This document shows, piece after piece, positions 1-10,567 of a DNA stretch of 64,000 bases (its first letter is position 1; every line of letters begins with the position of its first letter). The stretch comes from Apiospora phragmitis (Eukaryota; Ascomycota; Sordariomycetes; Amphisphaeriales; Apiosporaceae). The DNA is taken from the NCBI GenBank assembly GCA_038363925.1, contig JAQQWL010000011.1, forward strand, positions 806,001 through 870,000. Direction: 5' to 3'. The notes under the pieces were generated by a model. That model was not told where the DNA came from. It ran no database searches and saw nothing but the letters and a program-made list of their open reading frames with translations. A program made the position numbers and the translations under genes.

Positions 1-2772
1 GGCATGAATCTTCCTGGCGCTAGCAAGTAGATGCTTGGACATGTCCTTGGCTTTGCCCGAAGGCACATGAGCCCTCGGCGCAATGTGGCCTGTCTCGAGC
101 TCCCTCATGAACTCCCCTGACTGCCGCCTGGAATCGTCTCCGACGTTCTTCAGCACACAGGCCAAGGCCTTGACAACGCCTGTGCCTCCGATGACGTAGT
201 CTTCATCGGCTGCTTCACTCTGGTCGTCTTCCGCACTGTCCACAGCTGCGGGGTCGGCAGGGTTTCCGACAATATGCCGAAGCACATCTGGGTACTTGTT
301 GATGTCTGCCGGAACCTGCTCTCCGGGAACGTGGTCACGAATATCTGGCACAAGATGAACGTTGTGGAGACAGTGCGCGAGCGCCTGGTTTGCCAAAGCT
401 TTGACGATCTCGCCAGATTCGACGCTCGGGATATCGATGTCGATTTTGACCAGACTGTCCGATACTCTCGCGGCAGCCAGTAGTGATGCATAGAGAGCAC
501 ATGCCTCCTCTTGGGTATCCTCAGTCCTCGCGTCGGCTAAGCCCACAAGTTTCGGGTTTTCGAGTAGGTTGATATGTGCCAGATGCTTGATCTCCGGTAG
601 AACCTCAGCCAGTGCAATGGCTTGCTCGGACGACATATCCACATCGGCCAAATGCACACGCTTGAGCGTCTCCATCTTCGGAAGATACCTGCGTAATAAC
701 CCGATGGCGCTGGGGTCCGAGTCGCAAAGATCGTGATTATGAGACAGGTCAAGGAACTTGAAGTTCTTGACCTTGGTCAGCTTGGGCAACAATTTACACA
801 GTGACCCAGGCTTTAGGTTGCAATTTGCTAAGCTCAGTGCCCACATGGTTCCGTCTTCGTTGATAGCCTCCGCAATGCCCTCGAGGTTATCTCTTAGGTT
901 GTTGCCGCCCAAGTCCAGGCCTTGGCACTTCCCGTCGCGCAAGTATCTCGCGACTTGTTGCAGCCCCTGGCCGTCGAGCTCGTTATGAGCGAGCCCAAGT
1001 CGTGTTACCCCTGATTTGAGAATTCCGTCTATCAGAACCGTCAGCTGGGTTGTCGTGATGCCCGTCTCGCCCATGTTCAACAGTTCTAGCTCGGGGCCAG
1101 CCAATCGTTCCGCGAGAGCTTTGGACAATAGCGATGATATGTCATGTGGTCCAGCAGATCCATTGTGCAGATGGAAATGATGCGACAAGGGACTCTTCGT
1201 AGGCTCTTGCGATGGAGCGGGGAATGGTATACTCGAAAGATCCAGATACTTGATAGAGTGGCACATGTGGATAAAAAGGCAGATATGTTTCCATCCGTCA
1301 ACTCCGAGTTTGTTGTTCCTTAAGACCAGTCTCTCCACTACGCCGCCTTGTCGAGCCAGCTCTACAGGCTTGGATAATGACCTCCTGTGTTGTCTAGCGG
1401 CCGGTTTCCTAGCGGATAGAAGGCCTGATAAAACACCGCGAACACCGTCGTCTGTCAAGCCGCAGTTTTCCAGTACGACCTCCTTGATTGGCACAACAGC
1501 AAAGAAGTCGCCCAAAGTGACAAGGTCTTCGCGTGACATGAAATATCCAGTCAGATCAAGCTTCTCGACCACTCCGTTGTCTGTAGATTTGGGCAGCTGC
1601 GTCGTGATTTTGGTCAAGATGTCTGTTTCTCGAAGCTGACAGCATCTGCGATATATCCGGCCGGGGTTTGTGGTAGGCGTGGACTGCGTCTTCTGCGGGC
1701 CCTTGGGTATCAATACTTCGTCACTGGATGAATCGCTGTCGTAGTGCAACTCCATAGGAATAAATCCCTTTTCGAGAGCCTCTTTCCGTTTCTGTTCTTT
1801 CTTGGCCTTCCTTTCCGCCTCGCTTTTCTTCTTCTTCTCTTTTTTCCGTGTCGTTTCCTTCTCTGCTGGTTTTGGGTCGTCGATTGGTATAGGGGCCGGA
1901 GGTTGCCCGTTCGGTGCCTCGGTTCCCTCCTTTGCGGGGGCCTCTTTGGGAAGTTCCTCACCAGTCGCCTTCACAACACCATTGATTTCTTTCTGTGCTT
2001 CGACGACCTTCGGGCTCTTCAAAGCTTCGCCTTCGCCCTTCTCGCCGACCTTTCGCTTTTGCGCCTTTTCAGCGGGTTTGTTGCCAGAAGGATCCGAATC
2101 GGCATACTTCGGCATGGGCGCTATCTCAACGTCGACACAAAATGCCACTCGTCGCAACTTGGCCTGGTTAAGCTCGTTCAAGCGGGGCCGCTCTCGGTTC
2201 TTGTCTACATTTAGCACCCTTCTCTCAACTAGTCCGTGGTTGTTTTTTCCCGGCGGTGGAGCGGCGCCTCCTGTCGACAACCGCCGGAACACATGGAGGA
2301 AACTACCCTGACCAGATCTTGGCGGCGCCGGTACATAAGGCCCTTCTCCTGACGGTTTAGCGCCGTGTGGGAGCACGGCATTTTTGCTGGGCGTTATCTT
2401 TGGCAATGGCGTCAAATCATCGTTCTCTGCATGTTCTTGGGAATTCGGTGCTGCCGCTGGCGCAGGGTTTGGAGAGGATGAAAAAGATGACGATATCTTG
2501 GAGAACCAGGAGCCTCTCCGTTGGGGCGGCGTGCCGTTGGCGCCAGGGGGCTTTTTCTCGTCGTTCTGGCTGCCACGGCCAATACTGGGACGTTGGGGAA
2601 TTGGTTTCGCTGCAGGAGCCGTCGCCGGGGTTGGAGAAGGTTGCGCAGGTGATTCCCCAGCTGCTGGTGTCTTGCCATTGACCTTGCTAGGTGTTGAGGT
2701 CTCTAGGGGTTTACTCGGTGGGTTCTGGTTGGGGGTACCGGACTGCTTGGTGGTGATGATGAGGCATTCCAT
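1..2772 (-). CDS. Leucine-rich-repeat protein, Mhp1-like (3' end beyond window)
   Basis: One uninterrupted reading frame of 924 codons runs from the ATG at 2772 to the window edge; no stop is reached, so the C-terminus is missing. About 190 residues of Pro/Ser/Ala-rich, probably disordered sequence (including RRGSWFSKISSSFSSS) lead to a conserved-looking block, RRVAFCVDVEIAPMPKYA. A Lys/Glu-rich basic stretch follows, and then a ribonuclease-inhibitor-type leucine-rich repeat region (LDLSHN, LGLAHNEL, LDLGGNNL) through the second half. The plan matches fungal proteins annotated as cell wall biogenesis protein Mhp1, related by name to a yeast microtubule-associated protein; that name comes from memory of the family. 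The start is uncertain because a small 5' exon may lie upstream near 2950-2991, but its splice phase does not fit. The gene itself is certain; its function is moderate. Confidence 0.8.
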   Translation of the reverse strand, partial: MECLIITTKQSGTPNQNPPSKPLETSTPSKVNGKTPAAGESPAQPSPTPATAPAAKPIPQRPSIGRGSQNDEKKPPGANGTPPQRRGSWFSKISSSFSSSPNPAPAAAPNSQEHAENDDLTPLPKITPSKNAVLPHGAKPSGEGPYVPAPPRSGQGSFLHVFRRLSTGGAAPPPGKNNHGLVERRVLNVDKNRERPRLNELNQAKLRRVAFCVDVEIAPMPKYADSDPSGNKPAEKAQKRKVGEKGEGEALKSPKVVEAQKEINGVVKATGEELPKEAPAKEGTEAPNGQPPAPIPIDDPKPAEKETTRKKEKKKKSEAERKAKKEQKRKEALEKGFIPMELHYDSDSSSDEVLIPKGPQKTQSTPTTNPGRIYRRCCQLRETDILTKITTQLPKSTDNGVVEKLDLTGYFMSREDLVTLGDFFAVVPIKEVVLENCGLTDDGVRGVLSGLLSARKPAARQHRRSLSKPVELARQGGVVERLVLRNNKLGVDGWKHICLFIHMCHSIKYLDLSSIPFPAPSQEPTKSPLSHHFHLHNGSAGPHDISSLLSKALAERLAGPELELLNMGETGITTTQLTVLIDGILKSGVTRLGLAHNELDGQGLQQVARYLRDGKCQGLDLGGNNLRDNLEGIAEAINEDGTMWALSLANCNLKPGSLCKLLPKLTKVKNFKFLDLSHNHDLCDSDPSAIGLLRRYLPKMETLKRVHLADVDMSSEQAIALAEVLPEIKHLAHINLLENPKLVGLADARTEDTQEEACALYASLLAAARVSDSLVKIDIDIPSVESGEIVKALANQALAHCLHNVHLVPDIRDHVPGEQVPADINKYPDVLRHIVGNPADPAAVDSAEDDQSEAADEDYVIGGTGVVKALACVLKNVGDDSRRQSGEFMRELETGHIAPRAHVPSGKAKDMSKHLLASARKIHA

Positions 2773-5700
2773 TTCGCTGAGTTGTGCCGGGTCAGCTTGT
2801 CTGCAGAGCTATGTTAGATGCCGGTACTTGTCTGCAGGTGCCAAAGGTGCAAAAGTGTTTGCGACAATCCGAAACATGTTCGAAAGTTCACAAGATATTT
2901 CAAAGTAGGTCGACCGGAGGAGGGAAGTGGGTGCAAGAGTCTTCTTACCTTTGCCATGTGTCATCCAACTCACATCCATAACCTGCTCCATTCTGCTGGA
3001 GGTGCGTAGTTGTCCCCGTCGGTGTCAGCGGCGGGAACAGCGACGACAATATCGGCAGCGCAAGTTTAGAACCCTCGGGCGATGGGGGAGAGAAGGTCGT
3101 CTTCCGTCTTCCAGTGTTCCGGAGGGGTGATATCACGGTAGGAAACGGGGTGGAGCTGGGGTAAGTGCGCTGCGGCTGACTCGCGATTTGGTAGGAGGGA
3201 GGATAAGGATGAATGCCGGAGCGAAGGAGAGCAGGATGGAATGCGGCTGAAGCCCGTGGGCGGGATAATGGTCGAGTCGTCCAAGAGGCGTCTCGAGCAG
3301 AGGGAAAGGTATCGAGTCTAGACTCAGCTAAATGGCACTATGGCGTCGATGACGGCGGTCCCCTTGGCTGGCAGGCGCTGGCTTCTGGCTTCCTGCAGAT
3401 TAGGAAGCTATTGAAGCGAGCTTGAATTGTGGGGAGGGGGATTGGTGGTTGCAAGGTTATCTTCACTACCGCTTTGGCGTATGTAGCAGTAGCCGGAAAT
3501 AGACCTCGCACACGCACGCACGCACACAGTGCTGAGTTGAGCGAGGAGACAGTATCAATGTAGTCGGTCTCCGATGTTGCTTGCGTTCAATGGGTGTGTC
3601 CAGCGTGGTTGGTGTCTTCCGAGGTGGGCAAATGCCGTCCTGCTAGAGGTCATGCTAGAGGGATCGGGGGGCGGGCCATTTTCAGGATAGCGATTAATTA
3701 GCTGTATGACATGTTTCTCCACGAGTAATGGGAACGTCGATGGACCAGATGTCACCACGCGATTGCCAGTTCAATACAACGTGGAATTCTAAGGATGTAT
3801 GTGTATTCAGGATATCAGGACAGCCCAGACGTCTCCGATGCCATGGCAGGTCATAACATTATGGTTTATGGGATATGGGAATGCGAGTATGCGATAAGCA
3901 ATTATTGAAGTCTAAAGTCACGCATTGAGCGTGATGATGTGAGCTCAGAGCTGGGCACTGGGCGGAAACACTTCTGCAAGGGAGGGGAGGGGCAAAAGGC
4001 GGGCCTATTCGATCAACTGAAGACCCCTGTCCCACCAATACCACAAGCCTTAGCAAAGGAGAAAGCCCCAGTAGCAGGGCCCCAATTACAAAGGGTCACA
4101 GCAGTACTTCGACCAGTCGCCCTACATGTACTGAGTTCATGTCGCCCACCAATTTTCCTGATAGATGCTAATACTCTGCATGCTTGAGCCCCCCATTAGA
4201 CCCTTGTCACCCACCACAGCTCCACCATTCATATCGAAGGGACCCTGGCAGGGAAGACGTCAGAAGATGCCAGACGGAAGCATCAATCAATTGAGGGGAG
4301 CGAATGAGTCTCGTGGCACGTTGGTCCAAAGCGTCGGTTTTTCTAGGTGCCAAGGTGCTTGGCTAATGTTTTCTTTTGGCATGATTCCATCTACACGTAC
4401 GCCGAGGCTGGCCGCCGTGCTGCTTAGGATGGCATACATCCCCGTGTCGAGCAAAACGAGCCCATTTGAGATATCCTGCCTGCTGCTACTTGCACATTGT
4501 GCTGCAGTCGGGACTGGTACGTACAGTCTTAGTCTGCATGCGGTACGGAGGTCGCCTTCAAAAGTCTTTTCCGGCCCCCCTGTCACAGCAGACCGTCCTG
4601 TCAGCTGGCTTTCGGTCGTATACGCAGTATTGTACAAGGGATACCGTTTCGGACAGTTTATTTTCTAAAGGTAGAGTTTGATTGGATAAGCAATCCCTGC
4701 ACCTACTCCGTTGCGACCCCACGATATTTCACGGTAAAGCGACAGCTGGTCAGCAGCTGTGCCAAGAGACTTGGCGACAAGGGCGGCGTCCGGCATCAAT
4801 GGAGATCGGGACATGTCGACCGTGCTCGTGCTACAATGTCCGGTATTCTCCTTTCGTCATGGGTCCACGATTGCAGCGGTACAGGGAGACAGGTGGCCCG
4901 ATTGCTCATCTATGTACAGCAAGGACCAACCGGCTATTCATCGTGGAGATTGGCGCGTATGGGACAAGTTGGACTTTACCATTTTCTCCTTGTGCTACTC
5001 TCTGGACGAGTGACGAGGAGCCGATCATTTCAGCATTTCGGGCTCGTGACCAATAGCGAACCTGCCACCTGTGAAAGGGTCAAACGGACAATTCGTTCAC
5101 ATGTTTGTACGACGGCTCAAAAAAAAAATCAAGATATGTATGTTTGCCCAGAAAGTCAGCCATCAAGCAAGCAATGCGCGAGATCTATGTATATCTGCGG
5201 CATAGAATCTGTCTCGGGGTTTCGGTTATTATCTCATCGTCCCCAATCTCCGTAATATACAAAGATGGGAAAGATGGGCTACGACTTGAATATCGAAACG
5301 AGTACTCAAGGTTTGCCTACCATCCTTGCATACGAAGTGTGTAGATATCGTATGATAACAAGCAGATGGCTTGTCGACTGCCGGTAATCCTTCGTCGAGC
5401 GGACCGTGTGGCCGTTGAGTCGATTTCCTGTGTCCGTTTTTTCCTGGCCGTTTCTCTAGTTGGTAGTAGTCGAGGTGTAGTCAAGAAAACACGGTCAGTT
5501 TCATCATTTAGGCTTCGGGGTTTACGGTGTTCATAAGTTGAGACGAACAGTGTTTCTACATGTAGCGTGTATTTCTGGCAAGTCTGTCCAGAAGTGTCTG
5601 TCTCCATTCGACGTTCGTAGTGGTTGTGGACGACCTCAGCACTACGACTAATCAAAAAGACTTATTAGTCAGGGCAAGATGGAACTTTGCGCACAACCTG

Positions 5701-6696
5701 GGAATGCACACCCGTTTTCGGCGCCCCGGAGGTGAGGCGGTGAGTTGGCCACACCCAGTATCGCCGAAATGAGTGTCCGACTATGCCGTGTGTCCAGAAA
5801 GTGTTTGCAAAGTCCAGATGACAAATACCCATCCACCATCCACCACCAAGGTCGAAACCAACCTTGATGGGTTGTTTGGTCTCTTGGTGAGAGAGGGTAT
5901 GGCGTCTACAGGAACAAATCTGCTGTTCCTACTTGCAGTAGCAGCACTTATGCACCGGGAAGCTGCGGGATACTGCATAAAGCCCTATGCGGAACCCGAG
6001 TCTAGAGTCTAGACTTTAAGCGGGTCTTTGCAAGGAGCATATGGGCTGATCGATAGAAGCGGATGGTTGCGCTCCTTTGCTCCTTCGCATTCTGGACTTG
6101 CGATGAGTGAAGAGTTACGAGACTGGCCGAGGCACATCTCTACTATATTGACACAATCCTTCGAACATCAATTCAGATCCGATTAACTATATAAGTAACA
6201 ACATGCACTTATACTCGTAATCAGCAATATATACGGAGGTATGTACGGATATGTCGCAACACCATTGCCCTCTCGACTGTGTGCAAAGAGAAGAAGATAA
6301 ATCACCTCAAGTTAGCCACGTTCGTGACCAATGTGGAAAATCTATATATGTGCTACAGGTACTGCACAGAACTGCCTCATTCGTTCTCCTGCAGTGCGCC
6401 ATTGCAGCACGCCATTGCCGCCAAGTGTACGGAGCAATGGGCAGATGTCTGCAGGAAGGACCCAGCATTTGAGATCATGCCGCTATCAATCCATGTACCT
6501 CCCTCTGCATGGCATTATCATCAAACCAATACTCCAACCCCCTCACCAACACCCACCACCACTGCAGTCCATAAGCCAGACGGCTAAAGATGAGCATGGA
6601 AAGCCTTGGCACACAATCATTGCACGATTTGCGCTCCGTCATATTCCTGCAACATAGTAGCACTTAAAAGCTTAGACTCTCAACAATAAGTATATG
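2773..6696. other. Intergenic, no supported gene
   Basis: Upstream (5') region of the LRR gene. Short overlapping open frames occur on both strands, the longest being 167 codons at 4165-4668 plus and 116 codons at 4287-4637 minus. Neither shows a recognisable domain or a convincing intron pattern. A short CACG/CACGCA low-complexity stretch lies near 3508-3530. A CTAACATAG...CTGCAG string just upstream of the LRR start codon looks like a branch site plus splice acceptor. Confidence 0.6.
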
Positions 6697-6783
6697 CTCT
6701 CGATAGCTCAGTTGGCAGAGCGATGGACTGTAATTGTCACACTTGTAATCCACAGGTCGCCGGTTCAAATCCGGCTCGGGAGA
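6697..6783 (+). tRNA. tRNA-Tyr (GTA), intron-containing
   Basis: A full cloverleaf can be drawn. The acceptor stem CTCTCGA pairs with TCGGGAG, with discriminator A at 6783. The D-arm is GCTCAGTTGGCAGAGC. The anticodon loop CTGTAAA carries GTA at 6730-6732, and the T-arm is GCCGG-TTCAAAT-CCGGC. A 14-nt intron (6734-6747) sits one base 3' of the anticodon, the canonical place for nuclear tRNA introns, and tRNA-Tyr almost always has one in eukaryotes. It stands alone with no coding gene within 450 bp. A and B box sequences are internal. Confidence 0.95.
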
Positions 6784-7251
6784 GCAGTCACATTAGCTAT
6801 CACACATCCTAGATGTGAGTTTCCTTTTTGCGTTTTTGTCAATTTTCTTCCCTTTTTGTCTGCATTACTATAAACACTTATAGGCCAGAGAGCATTTTCT
6901 TGCTTTTGGTTATTGATGTGTCCTGCAATAGTGACACATAAGAACATAGATTAATCCCAGTGCTAATTCAACTTTGTTGTTTTGCTCAACTCAGTAATAG
7001 CAAGTATCAGAAACAGGGAACATTGATTTCCATATCAACGGCGTTATCTCCAACTGACTTCATACAGTGAATGCACTCAACCATAAATAACAATCATAGC
7101 TAAGAGTTACTAAATTATCTATCAAGGAAGAGGGTAGGAAAAAGAAGAAGAAAAGGAAATTGGTCTTTTGGTACTACTATATACAAGAAGGGAATTGGAA
7201 GAAAACCCAAACAACCCAGAACCACCCACCCACTAATCCATCCTTCCTGCC
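6784..7251. other. Intergenic, AT-rich spacer
   Basis: This lies between the tRNA-Tyr gene and the 3' end of the wall-protein locus. Apart from the T runs after the tRNA nothing is recognised. On the minus strand around 7160-7240 one frame encodes a hydrophobic stretch (GWVVLGCLGFLPIPFLYIVV). It could be a GPI-type tail if the upstream frame were shifted, but this is not supported as coding. Confidence 0.5.
6825..6829 (+). terminator. Probable Pol III terminator of tRNA-Tyr
   Basis: This is the first run of five T residues on the coding strand downstream of the tRNA, about 40 bases past its 3' end, with a second T5 at 6833-6837. T runs of this length stop RNA polymerase III. Confidence 0.5.
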
Positions 7252-9515
7252 TCAGTGATGATGATGCCGCCGGTGCAGTTGCTCGCGCCTGAACCATCGC
7301 CGGTATGCCGCAACGGGCTGTGTTGCTGCCGTGGCCATGGTCGTCATCGAGTCACCACTATCGCCAGAAATAGGCATCGTAGTCGCCGCGTACATCATAT
7401 TACTGTTCCCCGTACCCAGCAGCACACCCGTTCCGCCAATTGTCCCTGGCCCTGCCGCTACACCGCTGCTCATGGGGAACGGCGGCTGGACCGTGACGGT
7501 GACCGAAGGTACTACGGCTGCTGCTGCCGCCGTGACTGTCACGTAGACGGTCGTGGGCTCACAGCCCGCGGGGCAGACCGGCCCACTACCACCAGCAGCA
7601 GCGGCTGCCGAAGCCTGGACAGCTCCAGGTGCTTGTGATGGTGCAGGTGCAGGTGCCTGAGGAGATGCGGCCGGTGCGTCACCGCCCTTTGCCTGCGCAG
7701 CCGCTGGCGACGTCGTCGGGGCCATGGACAGCCTGTTGGTCATGGTCGTCGTGAGGCGCTGAGTACCAGGGGCGCCGGCGGTACCAGGGGCACCGGAAGG
7801 AGGTGGCTGCTTCCGCGCATTCTGAGGGCTGCTCTTGCCAGCGGGGACGACCGTCAGCATAGTCAACGAGGGGTTGTTGGCGACGGCCCCTACGACAGTA
7901 GTAGGAGGGCTGGAAGATGGAAGAAGGCTAAAGAATGAGCTAGAGGACTTTTGATTACAATAACGAGAGGAAGGTAAATGAAAAAAGGGAGAGGGTATGC
8001 GGAAGAGGAAGAGGAAATAGCAACTAACCTAGGAGCAGCAGAGGAGACCATGGGCACACCGGGAACAGTGCCCATCGCGGCGGTGGATGAGGCCGCGCTA
8101 TACTGGTAGCTTGGAACGTCGGCGGCTGCTGCTGCCGGGCGGTGGTGCGCTTGGCTGGGCCGCGCCGGCGGCGACGGGCGCAACTGCCGATTGCGTGACG
8201 GGGCAGACGGTGGTCGACAGCGCGATGATTTCCGTGGTCACCGCTCCCAGCTTGGCCGCACAGTTCTTGACCTCGGGCCCACACGAAGTAACAGCTGTGA
8301 AGAAAAGTTAAACGAATTAGCAAACAAGATAGGAACACTCAGTATACGGACGTGTGTACTGTACTTACTATAGATGTTTGTTTGAACTACTGTCGACGTT
8401 GTGAACAACGGAGCCTGACTTGCGATCGGGGCCAAGGGACCCGACGTGTTGTGCGGCACGGATGCGTTGGCGTAAGGGGCTACGGGGACTACGACCGGCG
8501 AGATCGCCGGAGCGGCGGCGGCAGAGCTACCAGTGCCCAAGACTGGCGCAACGGCCGTCGTCGAGATATCGAGCGGCTTGGCGGAGGACTCCTTGACGGG
8601 GCACACGGTCGTGTAGAGGGCCACCTGCTCGGCCGTGACGCTGCCCATCATGGACGAACACTCCGCGGCGCCCGGTGCGCACGAGCTGACGGTGTATACG
8701 CTCGACGTGAAAACTGTCGACGTCATCATCGGCGGCGGGCTCGAGGGTGCCGCACTGCTGCTACCTGGGGCGGCAGATGCTGATAAGACCGCGGAAGAGC
8801 TCGAAAGATTGAGCGGTACGGATGCAGATGCGGAGGACATGCCCGGGCTTGATGAAGACGCGATCGCTGGTGAGCTAGTCGGGGCGGCCACGATAGCATT
8901 TACCGGGGGGTACGTTATGCCGTCCAGGACCTTGTTTGTGACGGGACAAATGGTTGTGTATAGAGACACCAGCTCGGTCGTCACTACCCCCTTTCCAGGG
9001 CAGTTCTTGACTTCCGGCGCACACGAGGTGACCGTGTAGATGTTCGTGGAGTAGATGGTGGAGATCGAGGAGGTGGTGATCAAACTGCTGCCGCCAACAC
9101 TGCTATTGCCGACGCTAATAGCAGCAGCAGCAGACGAAGACCCAGACGCTGTACCCGAGGAGGTGGCCGCCATGCTCGAAAGCACGCTTGACGATGCGCT
9201 TCCGGATGCAACGGTGGAGCCCGAGTTCAGTGACAAGCTTGAACCGCTGTGCGATGTTACGGATGCAGAGCCACTCAAGCTACCCGTGACCGTGCCACCT
9301 GCACTAACAGACGAAGCCGCGTAAGAGCTAAGCGAAGAAGTAGTGCCCAGGATAAGGGAGCTGAGACTGCTCAGGAGACCACCAGTCGATGTCGACGGGC
9401 CGGAGCTCAACACACTCGAGGAACCCCCTAGCGAGGCCATGGAGGTCACAAGGCCGGAAGAGGCACCCGACGACGAAAGCGCGGGTGAGGAGGCTACACT
9501 GGAGGTCACCAGTGT
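7252..9515 (-). CDS. Ser/Thr-rich wall protein region with flocculin-type repeats (disrupted)
   Basis: This region follows an in-frame TAG (9516-9518) in the same frame as the GH16 domain, so it is probably the C-terminal part of the same gene. It encodes a Ser/Thr/Ala-rich mucin-like region of about 150 residues. Three units follow with the pattern TV.SCAP...C....VT.E.V.LYTT.CPV, near 8938-9078, 8593-8728 and 8196-8400. They resemble flocculin type 3 repeats of fungal surface adhesins. Introns with good signals lie at 8295-8368 (inside the third unit) and 7910-8028. Continuity between the third unit and the next stretch needs removal of one base in the GGG at 8137-8139. With those introns and that correction the frame closes exactly at the TGA at 7252. 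A degenerate Cys/Val-rich stretch (PVCPAGCEPTTVYVTVT) lies near the end. No GPI tail is visible in this frame. Likely an extracellular wall protein. Confidence 0.6.
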
Positions 9516-10567
9516 CTAGGGTCCTGATGATGCCACCGAGGACGGGATCCCAGAAGCAGCGTAGAACCCCGCTGTTTTCGAGGAGGGGAGGCCAGATGCC
9601 GCATAGGACGACGCCGCGCTTGATGCCTGAGCTGATGAAGCCGGGTGGCTCGACGCAGGAGATGACGGACCAGAGGCAGCCTGCGATGTAGGGGCGGCCG
9701 ACGAAGCTGGAGGACTTGACGATGCAGGATGCGACGAACCAGCCGCGGGCGACGTCCCTCCCGACGGGGCTGGGGATACAGGGTATCCACCGACTTCTCT
9801 CTGGAAGTTCGGCAGAGAGACCGACGCCGCCGCCGACGAGCTGCTGCTCGCCGGTTTCTTGGAGGCTGCCGACGACGACGGGGTCTGGCAGCCGTCCTTG
9901 ATGATCTGGACGCTGCTGCGCAGGCCCGACCGGCCGTTGTACTTGTACGCGCAGGCCGGGTACTTGTTGGTGATGTTGACGCTGCGGACGTAGCCGACGT
10001 AGGGCGCGCCCTTGAGGTCGGTCTCGCCGCCGGCCCACTTCTTGGTCCAGTACGAGCCGTCCGGGTCGCCGCCGTCCCAGACGCCGAGCTGGAGCTTCAT
10101 GGGGCCCTGGGGCACGTCCTTGGCGGCGCGGACCTCGCGCTTGACCTTGCCGTCGGCCGAGGGGAACGGCGTCGTGCCGAACTGGTTGCCCGAGAACTCC
10201 CAGTCGATCTCGTCGAGGGTGTCGCCTCACAGCACGCGCTGCTGATCATGCCGACGCCCGGCGCGATCTTCATGACGACGTCGTAGCGGCCGCCCAGGAG
10301 GTAGAAGTCGGTCCAGAGGTTAGGCGCGTCGCCCTTGTGGTTGAAGGCGAACTCGGCCCCCTTGGAGTTGAAGTTGACGACCTCGTAGTTGGCCATGATC
10401 CAGTTGGCCGGCAGCGACGTCTCCTTGGTGAAGTCGATGTAGTAGTTGCTGGACAGCCACGCCTTATTCGGAACGCAGCCGTCTCGGAGCATGGGGTTGC
10501 AGTCCGAGTAGAGCTGGGCTGCAATGCCCAACACACTCAATAAGCCATAAAAATGTCTTGCTGGCAT
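9516..10567 (-). pseudogene. GH16 Crh-like wall transglycosylase domain, frameshifted and internally deleted
   Basis: The ATG at 10567 begins a signal peptide (hydrophobic GLLSVLGIAAQLYS) and then mature sequence starting DCNP, typical of Crh-type GH16 proteins that cross-link chitin to glucan in the wall. Family landmarks are seen: GAEFAFNHKGDAPNLWTDFY, the catalytic DEIDWE, and LGVWDGGDPDGSYWTKKWAGGETD. The frame breaks just before the catalytic motif (near 10224-10228) and one added base restores it. Between the catalytic motif (FSGNQFG) and a short ADGKVKREVRAAKD segment, roughly 45 residues expected from the family are absent, including the HTY..DW strand. A Pro/Ser-rich tail runs into a TAG at 9516-9518, beyond which similar Ser-rich sequence continues in frame. 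One-base error alone cannot explain all three defects, so real decay is likely, though not proven. Confidence 0.6.

Noticed and set aside
4165..4668. Overlapping open frames of 167 codons (plus) and 116 codons (minus) in the left spacer
   Set aside because: No domain, signal, intron pattern or codon bias supports either; chance frames of this size are expected in moderately GC-rich sequence.
7115..7297. Frame encoding a hydrophobic tail that could be a GPI signal for the wall protein
   Set aside because: Reaching it needs a further frame change with no adjoining base run, and its end is charged (PKDQ...), unlike a GPI signal.
10201..10240. Intron spanning the frame break in the GH16 domain (a GTGAGG string could be a donor)
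   Set aside because: Splicing from there would remove the conserved DEIDWE catalytic motif, so a one-base indel is the simpler reading.
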